Below, piece by piece: positions 1 through 11,568 of a stretch of 64,000 nt of DNA; the stretch's first letter is position 1, and every line of letters starts with the position of its first letter. Position numbers and translations under genes: made by a program. The stretch spans positions 1-64,000 of the forward strand of contig KN880459.1 in assembly GCA_000934385.1 (NCBI GenBank), in the 5' to 3' direction. The DNA is from Cylindrobasidium torrendii FP15055 ss-10. Taxonomy: Eukaryota > Basidiomycota > Agaricomycetes > Agaricales > Physalacriaceae. The notes under the pieces were generated by a model. That model was not told the origin of the DNA, did no database searches, and saw nothing but the letters and a program-made list of their open reading frames with translations.

Positions 1-1425
1 ATTGAAATTAGGTCTATTGAAAAACTAAGGAGCAAAATCTCTGTCTCCAACGTCCTTTCCGCCTTCACCACCACCGCTTCCTTTGCCCGCGCGCGCAACC
101 AACCCCAAACACACCCTCGAATATGGTTTCCCGCCCTCCGTGCGGTGCACAACACGCACCTCGCTTGTATCTCCTTGGTCTTGTGTTTGACTTAGTCTCT
201 TCGATTTCGCGTATGATTTGCAAATCGTTAGCTGGAATTCAAGACACTTGGGCTCCTGTTTGTGTTTGAGTGCTTGTGCGACGCTACAAGCAAGTAGACA
301 CGCACCGTAGACCATAGTGTCCGCCTTCGCACTCGATTTCCGCCCAAGGACAAACGGATTACCTCCATATACAAGTAGAGGCTTGCTTGGTTTGTCTTCC
401 CTTGTCCTTCGGCATTGATTGAGGCCGTACACGAGCAGCAGAACCGGTGCATACGAGACATGGCACCTATTTGTATGTTAGCACTCGTATGGACCTAAAC
501 GTGACAAGAACGCACCAGGAGAAGGTGCAGAGCACCTCTAGTCATCCCAGTCTCCCTTTGCGCCCGTTCCTTTGTTCATTTCGACTTGGTCTTGACGGCT
601 AACGGCTACACGGCGGCGGCGGTGATGGAGCAAAGCGAACATGGTTATACCGGTCCGACGGATAATCTCAGTCGTCAACGGCTTTGTCCGTTTGGTTTCT
701 GCACAGTCGCATCAGCACATGCATTCTCATTCGTCACTCCTCGTCGCAAGGCAGGAGCCGCAAGCCGCAAATGTAGCTCATGCCGCAAGCCACTTCTCGT
801 TCACTCCAAACGAAAAGTCGACCGCCAAGACTCTAAGAGTAAACACACACCTTGTTCATCCTCCTCATCAACATCCATCCGAGTCTAGAACTCCGGGTCC
901 GTTTTGGCCAGCGCGGCATGCTAATTTGTGGCCATAGATCATCGTGGAGCAGTCCAAGGTCGCGCCCAAGTGATCATTTTCGGACCTTTTCCAGCGGCTG
1001 GAAATTCCCGCTCCTTGGGCGCCAGTAGCGCGCCCATCTGCCTGCTGCCGCTTTGGAATTCTATCCTTCCGCAAGATAACTGCAAAAGCAGCACAAATAT
1101 TGATTACCTTGCTTGAAAATCTGATACTTGGGCAAGAAAACCAGCGCTAACCAAATGTTTTAGGCTGAAGATGAAGAAAAAAGGGCACCCATGTCAGAAA
1201 TCTCACGGAAAGCAATGAAATTGCTACGCGCTTCAAAAATAACTGCAGGCATTACTTGAATATTACGACGGTCTGAAAATGAAATGTCGCGGATCGACAA
1301 AAGATAATTTCACATAAAAATTGGCCATGTTTATTTGACAGAATGTCCACCATAAATTTCCACCGGTTCCTGTTTCCCGCAATAAAAGAAGCAGAAGCAA
1401 TGGATTCGAATTCTCCTCGACAACC
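1..1425. other. Left edge, no supported gene
   Basis: Several short open frames lie here on both strands, but none shows a recognisable domain, a coherent splice pattern or a conserved motif. The stretch around 1140-1330 is A/T-rich and would suit the promoter of the phosphatase gene that begins at 1426. A truncated gene entering from outside the window cannot be excluded. Confidence 0.5.
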
Positions 1426-3124
1426 ATGGTGCATTGGTCCGCCTTAATATTTGGCCTGGTAGTCTCTGCAGAGGCAAGTTTCAATCCTTTGCAACACTCT
1501 GGCCCTGCCTCGCCGTATTTCGATGCTCCGTCGCGCTATGACATCGATGCGGACGCGGTGGCTCCTCTTGGCTGCAAGGTGGACCAAGCCGCGTACATAC
1601 TACGCCATGGCTCGTTCGTATGTTCACACGGGCATTTTTCACTCTCATCCAACGTGCAATTAGGCGATACGCTGAGCCTGGCTCTCTGAAAGGTTGGCAA
1701 AGCCTGTATGCCAAGGTGCAAAATGCGACTTTCGATGCGTATGGCCCTCTTAGGTTCATTGGCGCTTGGACAGTCCCCGAGGACGACATAGAGCACATGG
1801 TACATTCCCTGCCGATTCGTTTCCCGACTCCAGCTGATCGCAATCTCAGTCGCCCTCGGCAGGTGCTTATCTGTCGACTACAGGTGCACGCGAAGCATTC
1901 GACCTTGGCCGCGACCTGCGCCTGCGCTATGGATTCACCCCTGGTGGAGACAACCTCACCATTTACTCTGCAGGCCAACAGCGCTGTGTCGACACTGCGA
2001 CCTTCTTCCTCCGCGGCTATCTCAGCCAGGGCAACTACGCTAATGCTACTGGAAACAACCGCGGACATATTGTCACGCTTCCGGACTCAGTCAAGGACGC
2101 GTACTTCGCAGACTCTTTGACGCCCTCATCCGCTTGCCCGGCCTACTCTGCTGCCAACAACGGTTCTGCTATCTCGGACGCGTATCGTGCGACGTTCCGT
2201 CAAGCCATTGCTGATCGACTCAACAAGTACCTTAAGGGAAACCTTGTATTTGAACCTAGCGATATTGGCGTTATGCAGGATCTCTGTGGCTTCGGCACAC
2301 AGGTTAGCGGATGGAAAGCCGAGCCTTTCTGCAAGTTGTTCACAGGTGAGTTCCCTCCCAGGTGCTACATATTGCGTATAATAATTTTCTCTAGAGAAGG
2401 AATGGCTTGACTATGAGTATGCGCATGATCTCAATTATTACTATGGGTGCGTTTGCCCCTCCGTGTCACCTGCTCGGGAAACTCACTCATCCCCAGGGCT
2501 GGACCAGGAAATGCCCTCTCAGCGACTGTTGGTTATTCGTGGGTGAAAGCCATCTCCGACCTCTTAGCCTCTGGTCCTGGCGCGACATCTCAAGGAGGCG
2601 ACGCAACACCGGCGCCTTTGATAATGAGCTTCACCCACGATAATAACATCCCACCCATCATGTCGGCGCTGGGCCTATGGAACTCATCTGCTCTCGACCC
2701 TCTACACCCCAACCCCAAGCGCGAGTTCCGCTCGAGTTATCTTGTGCCATTCCGAGGGACCATTGCATTGGAGAGACTCACTTGCATCGAAGACGCGGCG
2801 AAGGATCCCTACAACTTCGATACTTGGTCCCCCATTACCCACTCGGCAAACACGACCTACGACATGTTTTCCGGTGACGTGGAGACCGCACAGTATGTCC
2901 GTGTACGAGTGAACAACGCACCTGTGCCCATTCCTGGATGCCAGAGTGGGCCTGGCAAGGCATGCGCACTTGCGTCTTTCGGAGACCACGTTGCAAAGAT
3001 GGGCAGAATTGCGGGAGGCTTTGCGGAGAGGTGTGGATTGACGAATGCGACGGGAAATACGGACGAGTTAACATTTTATACCCACTCGGGTGCGGCTGGT
3101 GCATCTACAGTATTAGCTGTCTAG
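1426..3124 (+). CDS. Secreted histidine acid phosphatase (phytase-like)
   Basis: A branch-2 histidine phosphatase, expected to release phosphate from phytate or other phosphomonoesters outside the cell. The N-terminus (MVHWSALIFGLVVSAEAS) looks like a signal peptide. The catalytic signature RHGSRY is assembled across an intron at 1614-1663, with the reading frame restored exactly. Further introns fit at 1800-1849, 2346-2394 and 2447-2496. The five exons give about 499 aa, the usual size for the family. The proton-donor motif appears as FTHDNN around 2631-2645. Many Asn-x-Ser/Thr sites and Cys pairs in the second half suit a secreted glycoprotein. One oddity is that Ala follows RHGSRY where many phytases have Pro. 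Substrate preference (phytate or a general acid phosphatase) cannot be read from the sequence. The family call is secure and the phytase label is not. Confidence 0.9.
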
Positions 3125-4623
3125 GCTACTGTGTCGATCTCGAGATTAGCAAAGACACAGTGGACTAAACGATCTTATTGTATGAAACTGTGGATGGAAA
3201 GCGTTGAACTGTAGACGGCTTCCTTGAGCAGCATTGATGATTTGCTCGGATTTATAAGTTGTGTACGCAGTAAGAAAACTGTAAGAATTAGCCAAAATTA
3301 TGGGTATGCTCTGTAACACCTGATGGGACAAACTAGAAGCTTAATTACATTTCGAGGCTTGGGATATTCCTCTGTATATTTCCCTCCACAAATGCGCAAT
3401 ACAACTTCCCACTGTCGGTGTCCAAATAAAAATGGGAGGCACATGCTTCTGGGGACCATCAGTCCTCTGGGTAATTTCACACATACCTAATACTATCAAG
3501 TCAATTTTAGACATTTTTTGAAGCCCGAAGATCCAATGGTCAAAGCTACAAAATGCAAACTCGTGTTACGGCACTTTCTAAATCAGGACAGTGGCCCGAT
3601 CACCGTTTGTTCTACTAAACGGTCATCCTTGTCTACCCAGCGGTCGTATCTTGTAGTAGGAAGGTCTAGTCTTATACCAGCTTTACTTTCAATATATGTC
3701 TGTCACGCGTCCGTTCCGACCGCTGACTTTATCGGCACTCGAAACACGATCAATCGTACTTGTTAACGCTCTCAAAATTTCCTTACACCCTACGGCTGGG
3801 ATCCACCTAGTTTTTGGGTTGATAAAACTCCAAATATTTCTGTGAATAGGAGAAAATTATTTTTGTGGGTGTGGGACCATTCTACTTGTTGCAGCAACTT
3901 CGTCTGCCATCGTAATTCGCACTGGCAGTTCAACGATACAATACAGGAACACTTCACGCATTTAGTTGATCCGGAGGTTTGTGTCACGCAGTAGACTGTT
4001 CCGTTTGTTAACGGCCCTTCATTTCCCATCCTTTTGGCGAATCTGTGGACATCGGGTCGATGACCATGCATGTACGAGTCAAAACACGACTCGCCCATGC
4101 AAAGCATATATCTTTACTTATACCTGACGATATGACCACCTTGCGTTGTTGAATACTCCCGTCCACAACCCCTTCGCAATTGGCACATTGATCTAACGAC
4201 ACGGCTGGCTGGCGATTCTTGTAGGCAGCGAGGCTGGGTTTTTGAGTAACCAAGCGTGGTGGGTCGCAATTTCGGTTCCCCAGGTCCAATTTGTCACCAC
4301 CAAACTCGCAGTCACCCGTTGACAATCATGATGTTCAAGTTAAAATGACAGCGGCGTCGTTACAGAAAGGCGTCTTGTGTCGCATGCACCATGCATGGAT
4401 GTTAAGTTACGAGTAATCGAAATGGGTTTATACAGTACCTGTAGTAGCAGGCGAAGAAGGGCGGCAGCTCAGACTAGGATCGTACATAGTATAGTAAGGC
4501 TACCACATCCATAATGTACAATTGCGAAAGAGGAAAGCATAATCATAACAACGGCGAAGAAGAGATAAGAAAGACAGACAACGATAGCAGATCCACACAA
4601 GAAGTGAATTGGTGTGTGCTTGT
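3125..4623. other. Intergenic, no supported gene
   Basis: About 1.5 kb between the phosphatase and the end of the WC-2 gene. Two minus-strand open frames (about 3790-4325) contain scattered cysteines, but they lack a proper ATG and any family motif. The A/T-rich part near 3170-3450 probably holds the phosphatase 3' end. No repeat or RNA gene was seen. Confidence 0.5.
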
Positions 4624-5666
4624 TTAGGTTGTGTCGATTCCACCTCCACCTCCGCCGCCGTCTGGCACATCAGTTTTGCGTTGTGATTTGGCCCAGCGAA
4701 GACCGCACGCGTTGCACAGTGTCTTGGGCCCAAGCGGGCCCTTCCGCCACTCCGGGGAGTCGGTCCGCCCACAAGTGACACATACATGCTGGTCAGTCGT
4801 ATGCGTCTTCTTCACCTATAGCCATGTTGAGTATGCCATGTCCACCACACCAAAAAAATATTGGAACGCACCTTTTTCTTCCTTCCGCCGTCTTCGTCGT
4901 CGTGATCCGCCGTAGGCGCCGTCCCGAACACTGCGCCAGTGTCAAATGTGCTCCGCATAGGCGATTGGCTATCATCGTATCCGGGTATGAGTGATGAGGG
5001 TGTGAATAAGGAGTGCGCTCCTCCGAGGGCGAAGCGATTGCCCATTGTTTGGGGTTCGTCGACTCGAAGCTTCGGGAATGTTGGTCGACCCGACAAATCG
5101 TGCAATTTCTGCTGCAGTCGCCAATTCTCTATTTTGAGTGACAAAAATGTGTTCAATCTGCTCGCAAACAAGCTGGTCAGCTATCGCTAGAGGCGATGAT
5201 AGAGCTAAGCGCACGCAGCAGTGTTTCGGCTCGGGTATGGGCGCGCCATAGCGAAGAAACATGATGATCTGGTTGAAGGGCGAGCCTTGATCTCGAACAA
5301 GACCTCGTTGGGGTATATGGGCTCCTTGGTCTTCAGGCGGCAGTAGAGTAGAAACTCCTGCCCACGCTCGAAAGATGTCCGAAAATTGACCCAGTCTTCC
5401 GCTGAAAGCTCGCAGGTTAGCAGTGGCCGTCAGAGATTTGCTGGCGACGCACAGAATACAAAGTCCTCAAAAGGCTTGTTCACAAGCTCTGTATCCCGCC
5501 ATCCCAGTAGTTCCGTTACTGCGCTGCTGCAAAATAGAATATTGCCGTCCGGGGAGAGCGCATAGATGATAGTGTCCGCCAGTTCGGTGATGAGTATATC
5601 CGCCCAGCGCTTCCGTTTAGTGAATTCGAATATTGGAGCGGCCGAATCCCTGGTCGTTGTGGCCAT
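4624..5666 (-). CDS. White collar 2-type PAS/GATA transcription factor
   Basis: The partner of the blue-light receptor WC-1. The WC-1/WC-2 complex binds DNA and activates light-responsive genes, which in mushrooms include those for fruiting and photomorphogenesis. The first exon starts at ATG 5666 and encodes a PAS domain ([20 protein letters not shown], then [14 protein letters not shown]). A second exon continues it ([20 protein letters not shown]). The last exon carries one GATA zinc finger of the C-x2-C-x18-C-x2-C type ([20 protein letters not shown], then [11 protein letters not shown]), the spacing found in WC proteins. No flavin-binding LOV cysteine motif is visible, which separates WC-2 from WC-1. 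A run of glycines follows the finger just before the stop. A Lys/Arg-rich patch before the finger (around 4880-4910) may act as a nuclear signal. Introns were placed by eye. Confidence 0.88.
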
Positions 5667-6921
5667 GCTGTACTAATCGCAGATGGTCGTGGTGGTAGGA
5701 AGCAAGGTTCAGTCTCGGCTCCCGGCGCACATACCCATGATAGTTACCCCTCTGGGCACTATAGATTATATCATGCGTGACATCATTTATGTATTTGCCG
5801 GATTATGTAAGAAGGGCTTAAAAAGCTCAGAATCCTTCGCCGCCGCACCAAGAGCCACTGGCACTGGTGGCCGCAGGCAGGTCCAAGCAATGTAACGGGC
5901 AGCATTCATTTAGAAGCCCAACGCTCAAGGAGCGCATAGTTCCTGAGAGGGTTCGTCACACCTGGCGTGACAACAATCGAATCACTTTATTCGGTCAGGA
6001 ACCCTTTACACACTCATGCTTTGCTCATGCTGACCGGACAAGAGCTAAGTACGGGAGGCCTTCCACATCTGTACAGTCCACTACTGGGACACCTGGGCTA
6101 CTCGTCGGTAGAACACCTTTGGAAAGTATGAAAGCCACGAGCAACCTAGTGACGTGTAAGCGCTGTTGAACGTCAAATCCGCCTCAATTACAGCCCTCTT
6201 CGAACTGGTCAATAATACATGCACCCTGTGCCAAGATGTTTTCGGTTGATTCGGTGAAGCGTTACCAAAGTCTTTCAAAGTACATGTCGCATTCTGTTTG
6301 GTCCGGGTCGAGTGGCAGGCCAATGAAGCACCCAATCGCTGTCTAGCAAGTGCTTGGACCCAGGTAAGATGCCCGCTCCGCAATCAAGCCCTGAGGCCTG
6401 AGGCCTGCAGGTTCGTGGCATTCTCGTGGGAATTGTGGGTCACTGACGATCCCGCAATGCCAATTGCTCCATCATCATCATTTTTGTTCAGTGGTCCAGT
6501 CACGAGATCGCGTACTTGGAAGACGCGCCCCGCGATCGCGAAGATGGCTACTTACACTCGAATTCGGGCGCGCTGGATGTGGCACCATTCCAAACTATTG
6601 AACGATATCGCCCACGTTCAGTTGACGAGTTTGCACAGCAATTCACAGCTCATCTTAAAGTGGGAACAGCACAACAGCGCTGCAACAGTATATTATGTAT
6701 CGGTCGTATCCAGACGGCGAGCTTGGTAGCACAAACGTTTGAGACTAGAATTAGCAGGTAAATGTACAAAGTATGTAATGAATGTCCGTAGTCCACAGGG
6801 ATATACCCTTCCAATCATATTAAGCCTAGTAGTGAGTGTGAGGAAGCATGAAAACATCGCGTGTTAATTCTGTGAATTGCTTCAGAAGGAGGACACAAGT
6901 TTGGAGAGAAGTGTCGTGCCT
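5667..6921. other. Intergenic, no supported gene
   Basis: About 1.25 kb. The first part should contain the WC-2 promoter. A plus-strand open frame near 6516-6761 reads without stops, but I could not connect it to a start codon or a family. No repeats were seen. Confidence 0.45.
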
Positions 6922-8250
6922 CTAGGGAATCATGACCTTTAGTAAGCCCTTGCCCGTTGAGCGAGGCAGGTATTCGCATATCCTGTCCGCTAATGCGTAC
7001 TTCATCTCGTCCAGCAACTCTCCAGGTGTGATCAACGATACGATGATCCACACCACATTGCGCACGCATGCCAGCACTTCGTCGAGGAATGCCCACTCCC
7101 AGGCCGGCCTATCAAAAAGCAAGTGCGGCGACATGGCTTCGAGATGTATCCGTACATCTGCTGTGCGGTCGCTGGTGTATGCGTGCCGATGGAGTTTATT
7201 GAAAGGCTGGAAGATGTCCACGAAGGAGGGACTCGTCTTGTGTAAGCCCGGAGCGCTTTTGAAATGAAAGACCACGCTGGGGATGTTGGCTGGTATGGTG
7301 AACGCAAGACATGACACGTCGAAGGTGCATATTCGCAGCTCTGTCACTGTCTGATGTGTTGCATCAAGGAGGCGCTGGATGGCGTCTGGGTAAGGAAAGT
7401 GTATGAGGTCGAGCTCGAGCGTGTGGAGTGAGATAGAGAGTGATGCCCAGCAGGATGAAAGCAAGAGGTCGTCGATGACTGAGGCGGGCATCGAGCGCGT
7501 CAATTGGAAGACCAGCTTCGATATTTCGGACTGGAGTTGATAGATTGGCGGCGTGTCTGGGAACGCGGGATCCAGTTTTGGGGTGGCACAAAAAGCATCC
7601 ACGGAGTCCACCGATTTGTGCGCAGCGCTACTAGTGATCATCTTCCGGTCTGCGTCCGACACCAACTCAACGTCGGCGAGACCGATTTCGCGGAGGAATA
7701 GACAACGACGAAGAACATCTGGGAGGTCTATGGAGAGGCCCCGTAGGGACAAACTCTTGAGAGGGCATGTGGTATAGGCATCCCGCAGTGCCGCCTGAAT
7801 CTCGACCGAAATGGTCTTGCGCTCTGCTTGAACACCGAGGTGTGTGAGATTCGGTGTCGAGGCAAGTATACGTGGAACGAAGCCACTATCCAGCATGAAC
7901 CATGTTGTATGTCCGAATTCGAAGTCGATGATATTCAGAGATGTGATGAGCGCGCCAATGCTCGGGCGCTCAGACAACAGGTCGAGGAAGTCTGTGAACG
8001 GATTCTCGTCTTCTTCCATCTGCCGCAGAGTCACATTCTCGAGTAGCTTTCGTTGGGCTGGAGAGCAAAACGTCGTCGACACCAATGCGCAGGACTTGAG
8101 CGATAGGCTGTCATGGAGGTGCAAGACGATAGCTTCGATGACTTCTGGTGGTAGACGTGGAATAACCGGGGATTTTGGACGTGCTGGCGGAGTGGGAGGC
8201 TTTGGGAAAGGCCAGCTGCCGCGGATAGAGAGCCTTTTCGCCAGCGACAT
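6922..8250 (-). CDS. F-box protein of unknown target
   Basis: An uninterrupted 442-codon frame starting at ATG 8250 (MSLAKRLSIRGSWPFP). An F-box-like segment sits near residues 27-70: PRLPPEVIEAIVLHLHDSLS, followed by LKSCALVSTTFC. F-box proteins bind Skp1 and recruit substrates to SCF ubiquitin ligases. The rest shows leucine-rich stretches but no clear LRR or WD repeat, which is typical of the large, rapidly changing F-box families of Agaricomycetes. The reading frame continues upstream of 8250 without an ATG. That segment is bounded by GTAAGG near 8320 and a CACAG just before the start, so a 5'UTR intron is possible. The gene is head-to-head with the acyl-CoA dehydrogenase gene, 328 bp apart. 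Confidence 0.75.
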   Translation of the reverse strand: MSLAKRLSIRGSWPFPKPPTPPARPKSPVIPRLPPEVIEAIVLHLHDSLSLKSCALVSTTFCSPAQRKLLENVTLRQMEEDENPFTDFLDLLSERPSIGALITSLNIIDFEFGHTTWFMLDSGFVPRILASTPNLTHLGVQAERKTISVEIQAALRDAYTTCPLKSLSLRGLSIDLPDVLRRCLFLREIGLADVELVSDADRKMITSSAAHKSVDSVDAFCATPKLDPAFPDTPPIYQLQSEISKLVFQLTRSMPASVIDDLLLSSCWASLSISLHTLELDLIHFPYPDAIQRLLDATHQTVTELRICTFDVSCLAFTIPANIPSVVFHFKSAPGLHKTSPSFVDIFQPFNKLHRHAYTSDRTADVRIHLEAMSPHLLFDRPAWEWAFLDEVLACVRNVVWIIVSLITPGELLDEMKYALADRICEYLPRSTGKGLLKVMIP

Positions 8251-8578
8251 GGTCGCACTGTGGGAAAAGAGAAGTGATCCGTCGCGAGCGAATAATTGCA
8301 ACCAGGGACGCAAGCCTTACGTACCAACAGAAACCGAGGAGGCGCAACTGGCAAGAGCGCACCTAACTCAAGCGTTGATTTTATTGTATTTTTCCAAGAC
8401 TCTGAGCCCAATGTACGACTTACGACAAAAATATGGCCAAAAGCCAGTCGCGACCACAGCGCGACGCGATCGCGGCGTATTTCCTAAAATGCGCATGACA
8501 GTGACGTCGACAATAACTGCCGTGCTGATCTGTGCCTTCGTGTAGCTTCCCCGCATTCTTGTGCCAACGACTGTCGAA

Positions 8579-10395
8579 ATGATTTCAATTCGCGCTCTCG
8601 CTCGTCGTCCAACTTTCCTTGCAAATTCCACACGGAAGCACGTCGTTCTTGGCGGCCTGCGCCGTGCATCTTATTACCACGCTGATGTGGCAGGGCTCAA
8701 CGAGGAAGAGATGGAGGTGCGCTACCCAGCCAACTCGCTCCAATCACAGATTTAACGATCCACAGTTCCGTACCGCAGTGACCGACTTTGCTCAGAAGGA
8801 AATTGCCCCCATCGCTGCCGACATCGACAGCAACAATACCTGCCCACTGGTGCGTTGGTCCCCCAAGATCCGTCCGCGCCTGAACTCACTGCGGTTTGCA
8901 GGATGTTTGGCCCAAGCTGGGAAATATGGGCCTGCTGGGAATCACAGTCTCCCCTTCTTACACCGGGCTTGGTCTAGGCTACATCCACCACCTTCTCGCT
9001 ATGGAGGCCTTGTCCGAAGCGTCTGGCAGTGTGGCGCTCTCCTACGGCGCCCACTCGAACCTATGCGTGAACCAAATACACCGATGGGGTACAGAAGAGC
9101 AGAAGGTACGTCGAATCCAGCTCATCTGCCCGCGCAGAGTCTTATTCGTACAGAACAAATACCTTCCAGAACTCATCAGTGGTGACAAGATTGGTTCGCT
9201 TGCCATGAGCGAACCTGGCAGTGGAAGCGACGTCGTTAGCATGTCGCTCAAAGCACAGAAAGTTGCAGGGGGATTCATGCTCAATGGGAATAAATTCTGG
9301 TATGGTTGAACGTTTCGGTATGCCGGCGCCCAACCAACTAATCGCTCACACTTTCAAAGGATAACCAACGGACCCATTGCATCGACCTTCGTAATCTACG
9401 CGAAGACGGACACCACTGTAGCCGCTTCAAAAGGAATCACCGCATTTATTGTAGAACGCGACTCGCCTGGTTTCTCAACTGGCGCCAAGCTCGACAAGTT
9501 TGGCATGCGTGGTAGTGACACCTGTGAACTCATCTTCGAAGACTGCTTTGTACCAGACGGTTGGGATTCCTTTCTATGTGTCGGTCCGAGCTCATCTTGG
9601 GATAGAGAACATTTTGGGTGGTTTGAACAATGGGGCAAAGGTGCTTATGTCCGGACTGGATCTGGAACGTCTCGTACTGAGTGGTGGCCCTCTTGGGTAC
9701 GTGTCTTGGTCGTGTCTTTGGATTTCTCCTTATCCATCCTAGTCTTATGCAAGCTGCGTTTGACTATGCAGTCGAATATGTGCACGACCGCCAACAGTTC
9801 GGCCGTCCGGTTGGGGAATTCCAGCTCATGCAAGGCAAGCAATGCACTCCTATGGTTGCCCAGGACAGACACTGAAGCCAAAAATTAGGAAAGGTTGCGG
9901 ACATGTATACGAAGTTGAACGCCAGTCGCGCGTATGTCTACGCCGTTGCTCGTGCATGTGACGCAGGAAAGATCAGTCGCAGTGTGGGTACCCTTGTTCT
10001 ACCTTTGTCCCGCAAAGAGATGCCCGTGCTGTCGTGTGCGCGGTCTCCGACAGTTCGCTGTCTTTGATCTTGATTCACTCACCCTGAAGAATCGTTTACT
10101 ACTCAATTCTGTTGCTGACCCCTACCGCAGGACTGCGCGGGGGCCATCTTATATTCTACAGAGAGGTCTATCGAGGTGGCTATGGAAGCACAGCAGTGTC
10201 TAGGAGGCAATGGCTATACAAACGGCAAGTCTCGGCCGGCTTGATGAGAAACCAAAATACTCACGATTCGCAGAATATCCTGTTGGTCGTATCTTACGGG
10301 ATGCACGGCTATATGCTGTTGGCGCAGGTACTCAAGAAATCCGGCGAATGCTCATTGGGAGGGAGTTCAATAATATCTTCTCAAAGTCTCGATAA
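8579..10395 (+). CDS. Isovaleryl-CoA dehydrogenase, mitochondrial
   Basis: FAD enzyme of leucine breakdown that oxidises isovaleryl-CoA to 3-methylcrotonyl-CoA and passes electrons to ETF in mitochondria. The start at 8579 gives an Arg-rich, targeting-like N-terminus ([20 protein letters not shown]). Conserved blocks in order are [64 protein letters not shown], the [16 protein letters not shown] block containing the catalytic Glu characteristic of isovaleryl-CoA dehydrogenases, [33 protein letters not shown] and [17 protein letters not shown]. There are at least eight introns, including 8717-8765, 9835-9888 and 10225-10273. The last two begin with GC rather than GT, and conserved residues are restored only if the GC donors are used. 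The gene shares a short intergenic region with the divergent F-box gene. Confidence 0.92.
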
Positions 10396-10570
10396 TGCTT
10401 TTGATTACCGGTGCGAGCAGCGTGCTACTGTACTCTTTATAGCAAGTTGATCGGGACCTGTGCAATTATCACGAAATCCGATTTGGAAGCATGATCTACG
10501 TAATCTCATAAACGTTGGGTGCTACACAGATTTTGCTCTTAGGGGTTCACTTTGTCTCCTTTACACCATC

Positions 10571-11568
10571 ATGTCCTCCGTACCGAACGACGACTTCTTC
10601 AACTCTCCTGCGAGCATGGTATTTTCAAACACCTCCGCTCGTCAACGAACGCAACAGGCTTGTGACAAGTGTCGAGAGAGAAAGACAAAGGTGTGTATAC
10701 TTTCTCGCACGTAGCAGATGTAATTAACATTTCGCAGTGCTCTGGGGAGAAACCCATGTGCAGGCGATGCACAACAAGGAACTTGTCCTGCCAATACTCT
10801 CATCGCGAAACGCGCCCCCGCGGCTCTGCCAACTCATTGCGCAGCTCGGTGTCCAATATCGAGCTGCGCCGAAGCGCGGAGAGCAACGCATTCAACAGTT
10901 CGCCAGAGCAAGCATATTCGAACTATCTCACCCCTTACCCCTCGGCAGCTCAGTTTCAAAACGAGCATCGTCCACCACAGCAACCACAACGTCTTACTCC
11001 CTTTGAGGTTCACTCTCAACCAGCTTCTGCCTCTGGATCCCCAGAATATTCAGCGTTCTCTGTCCAGCAGCTCGAGTACTCCCCAACGAGCTCGGAGGGG
11101 TCATTCATGTTTCCCGATCTGCCACCAGCAGGCCCATCCATGAATCGACAAGTCCGCCGCGTTCAAAGTCAATCGGCCCTATCCCACTCTCTCAGACCTC
11201 GTTCCTCTTTCCCCTCGCTGTCGCGAAGCTATCACCACCAGCACCCCAACCATCATGCTAGTGCTCGCAGCCTCGACATGACGTTCGACCCCCCGCCGTA
11301 CATACGGTCAAAGTACCCAGGCGGGAACGGAATGGAAGACACGATGGGGTTTTCGAGCCTGTATTACAGCGACTCGATTCTGCCTCCTATCGCCTCGATG
11401 CAGGCAAATGGCCGGCAGTTGACGCCGCCCATTGATCCTGCTCTCTATGATTCGGCTCCAGCACTTCCGTCGCTCTACGACCCAAGATTGAATGCCCACA
11501 TGCTCGACTCTCATGCGCAGGAGCACGACAGCGCGATGGAGAAATACGATGCAGCGATGAAGTACTAG
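10571..11568 (+). CDS. Short Zn2Cys6 transcription factor
   Basis: DNA-binding protein of the fungal binuclear zinc cluster class. ATG 10571 opens exon 1. An intron at 10691-10737 splits the cluster exactly between Lys and Cys. The joined cluster reads QACDKCRERKTKCSGEKP, then MCRRCTTRNLSCQYS, so all six cysteines are present with C-x2-C-x6-C spacing in the first half. The protein is about 316 aa. After the cluster (residues about 32-60) it is rich in Ser, Pro, Gln and Tyr, and no fungal-trans regulatory domain is visible. This suggests a small regulator or one working through partners. The regulated pathway is unknown. The intergenic space from the upstream dehydrogenase gene is only 175 bp. 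Confidence 0.85.

Noticed and set aside
3790..4325. Cys-containing minus-strand frames as a secreted protein gene
   Set aside because: No in-frame ATG at the start, no signal peptide and no sensible splice between the two frames.
6298..6761. Plus-strand frames as a gene between WC-2 and the F-box gene
   Set aside because: Possible splice sites at about 6363 and 6410 do not join the frames without stops.
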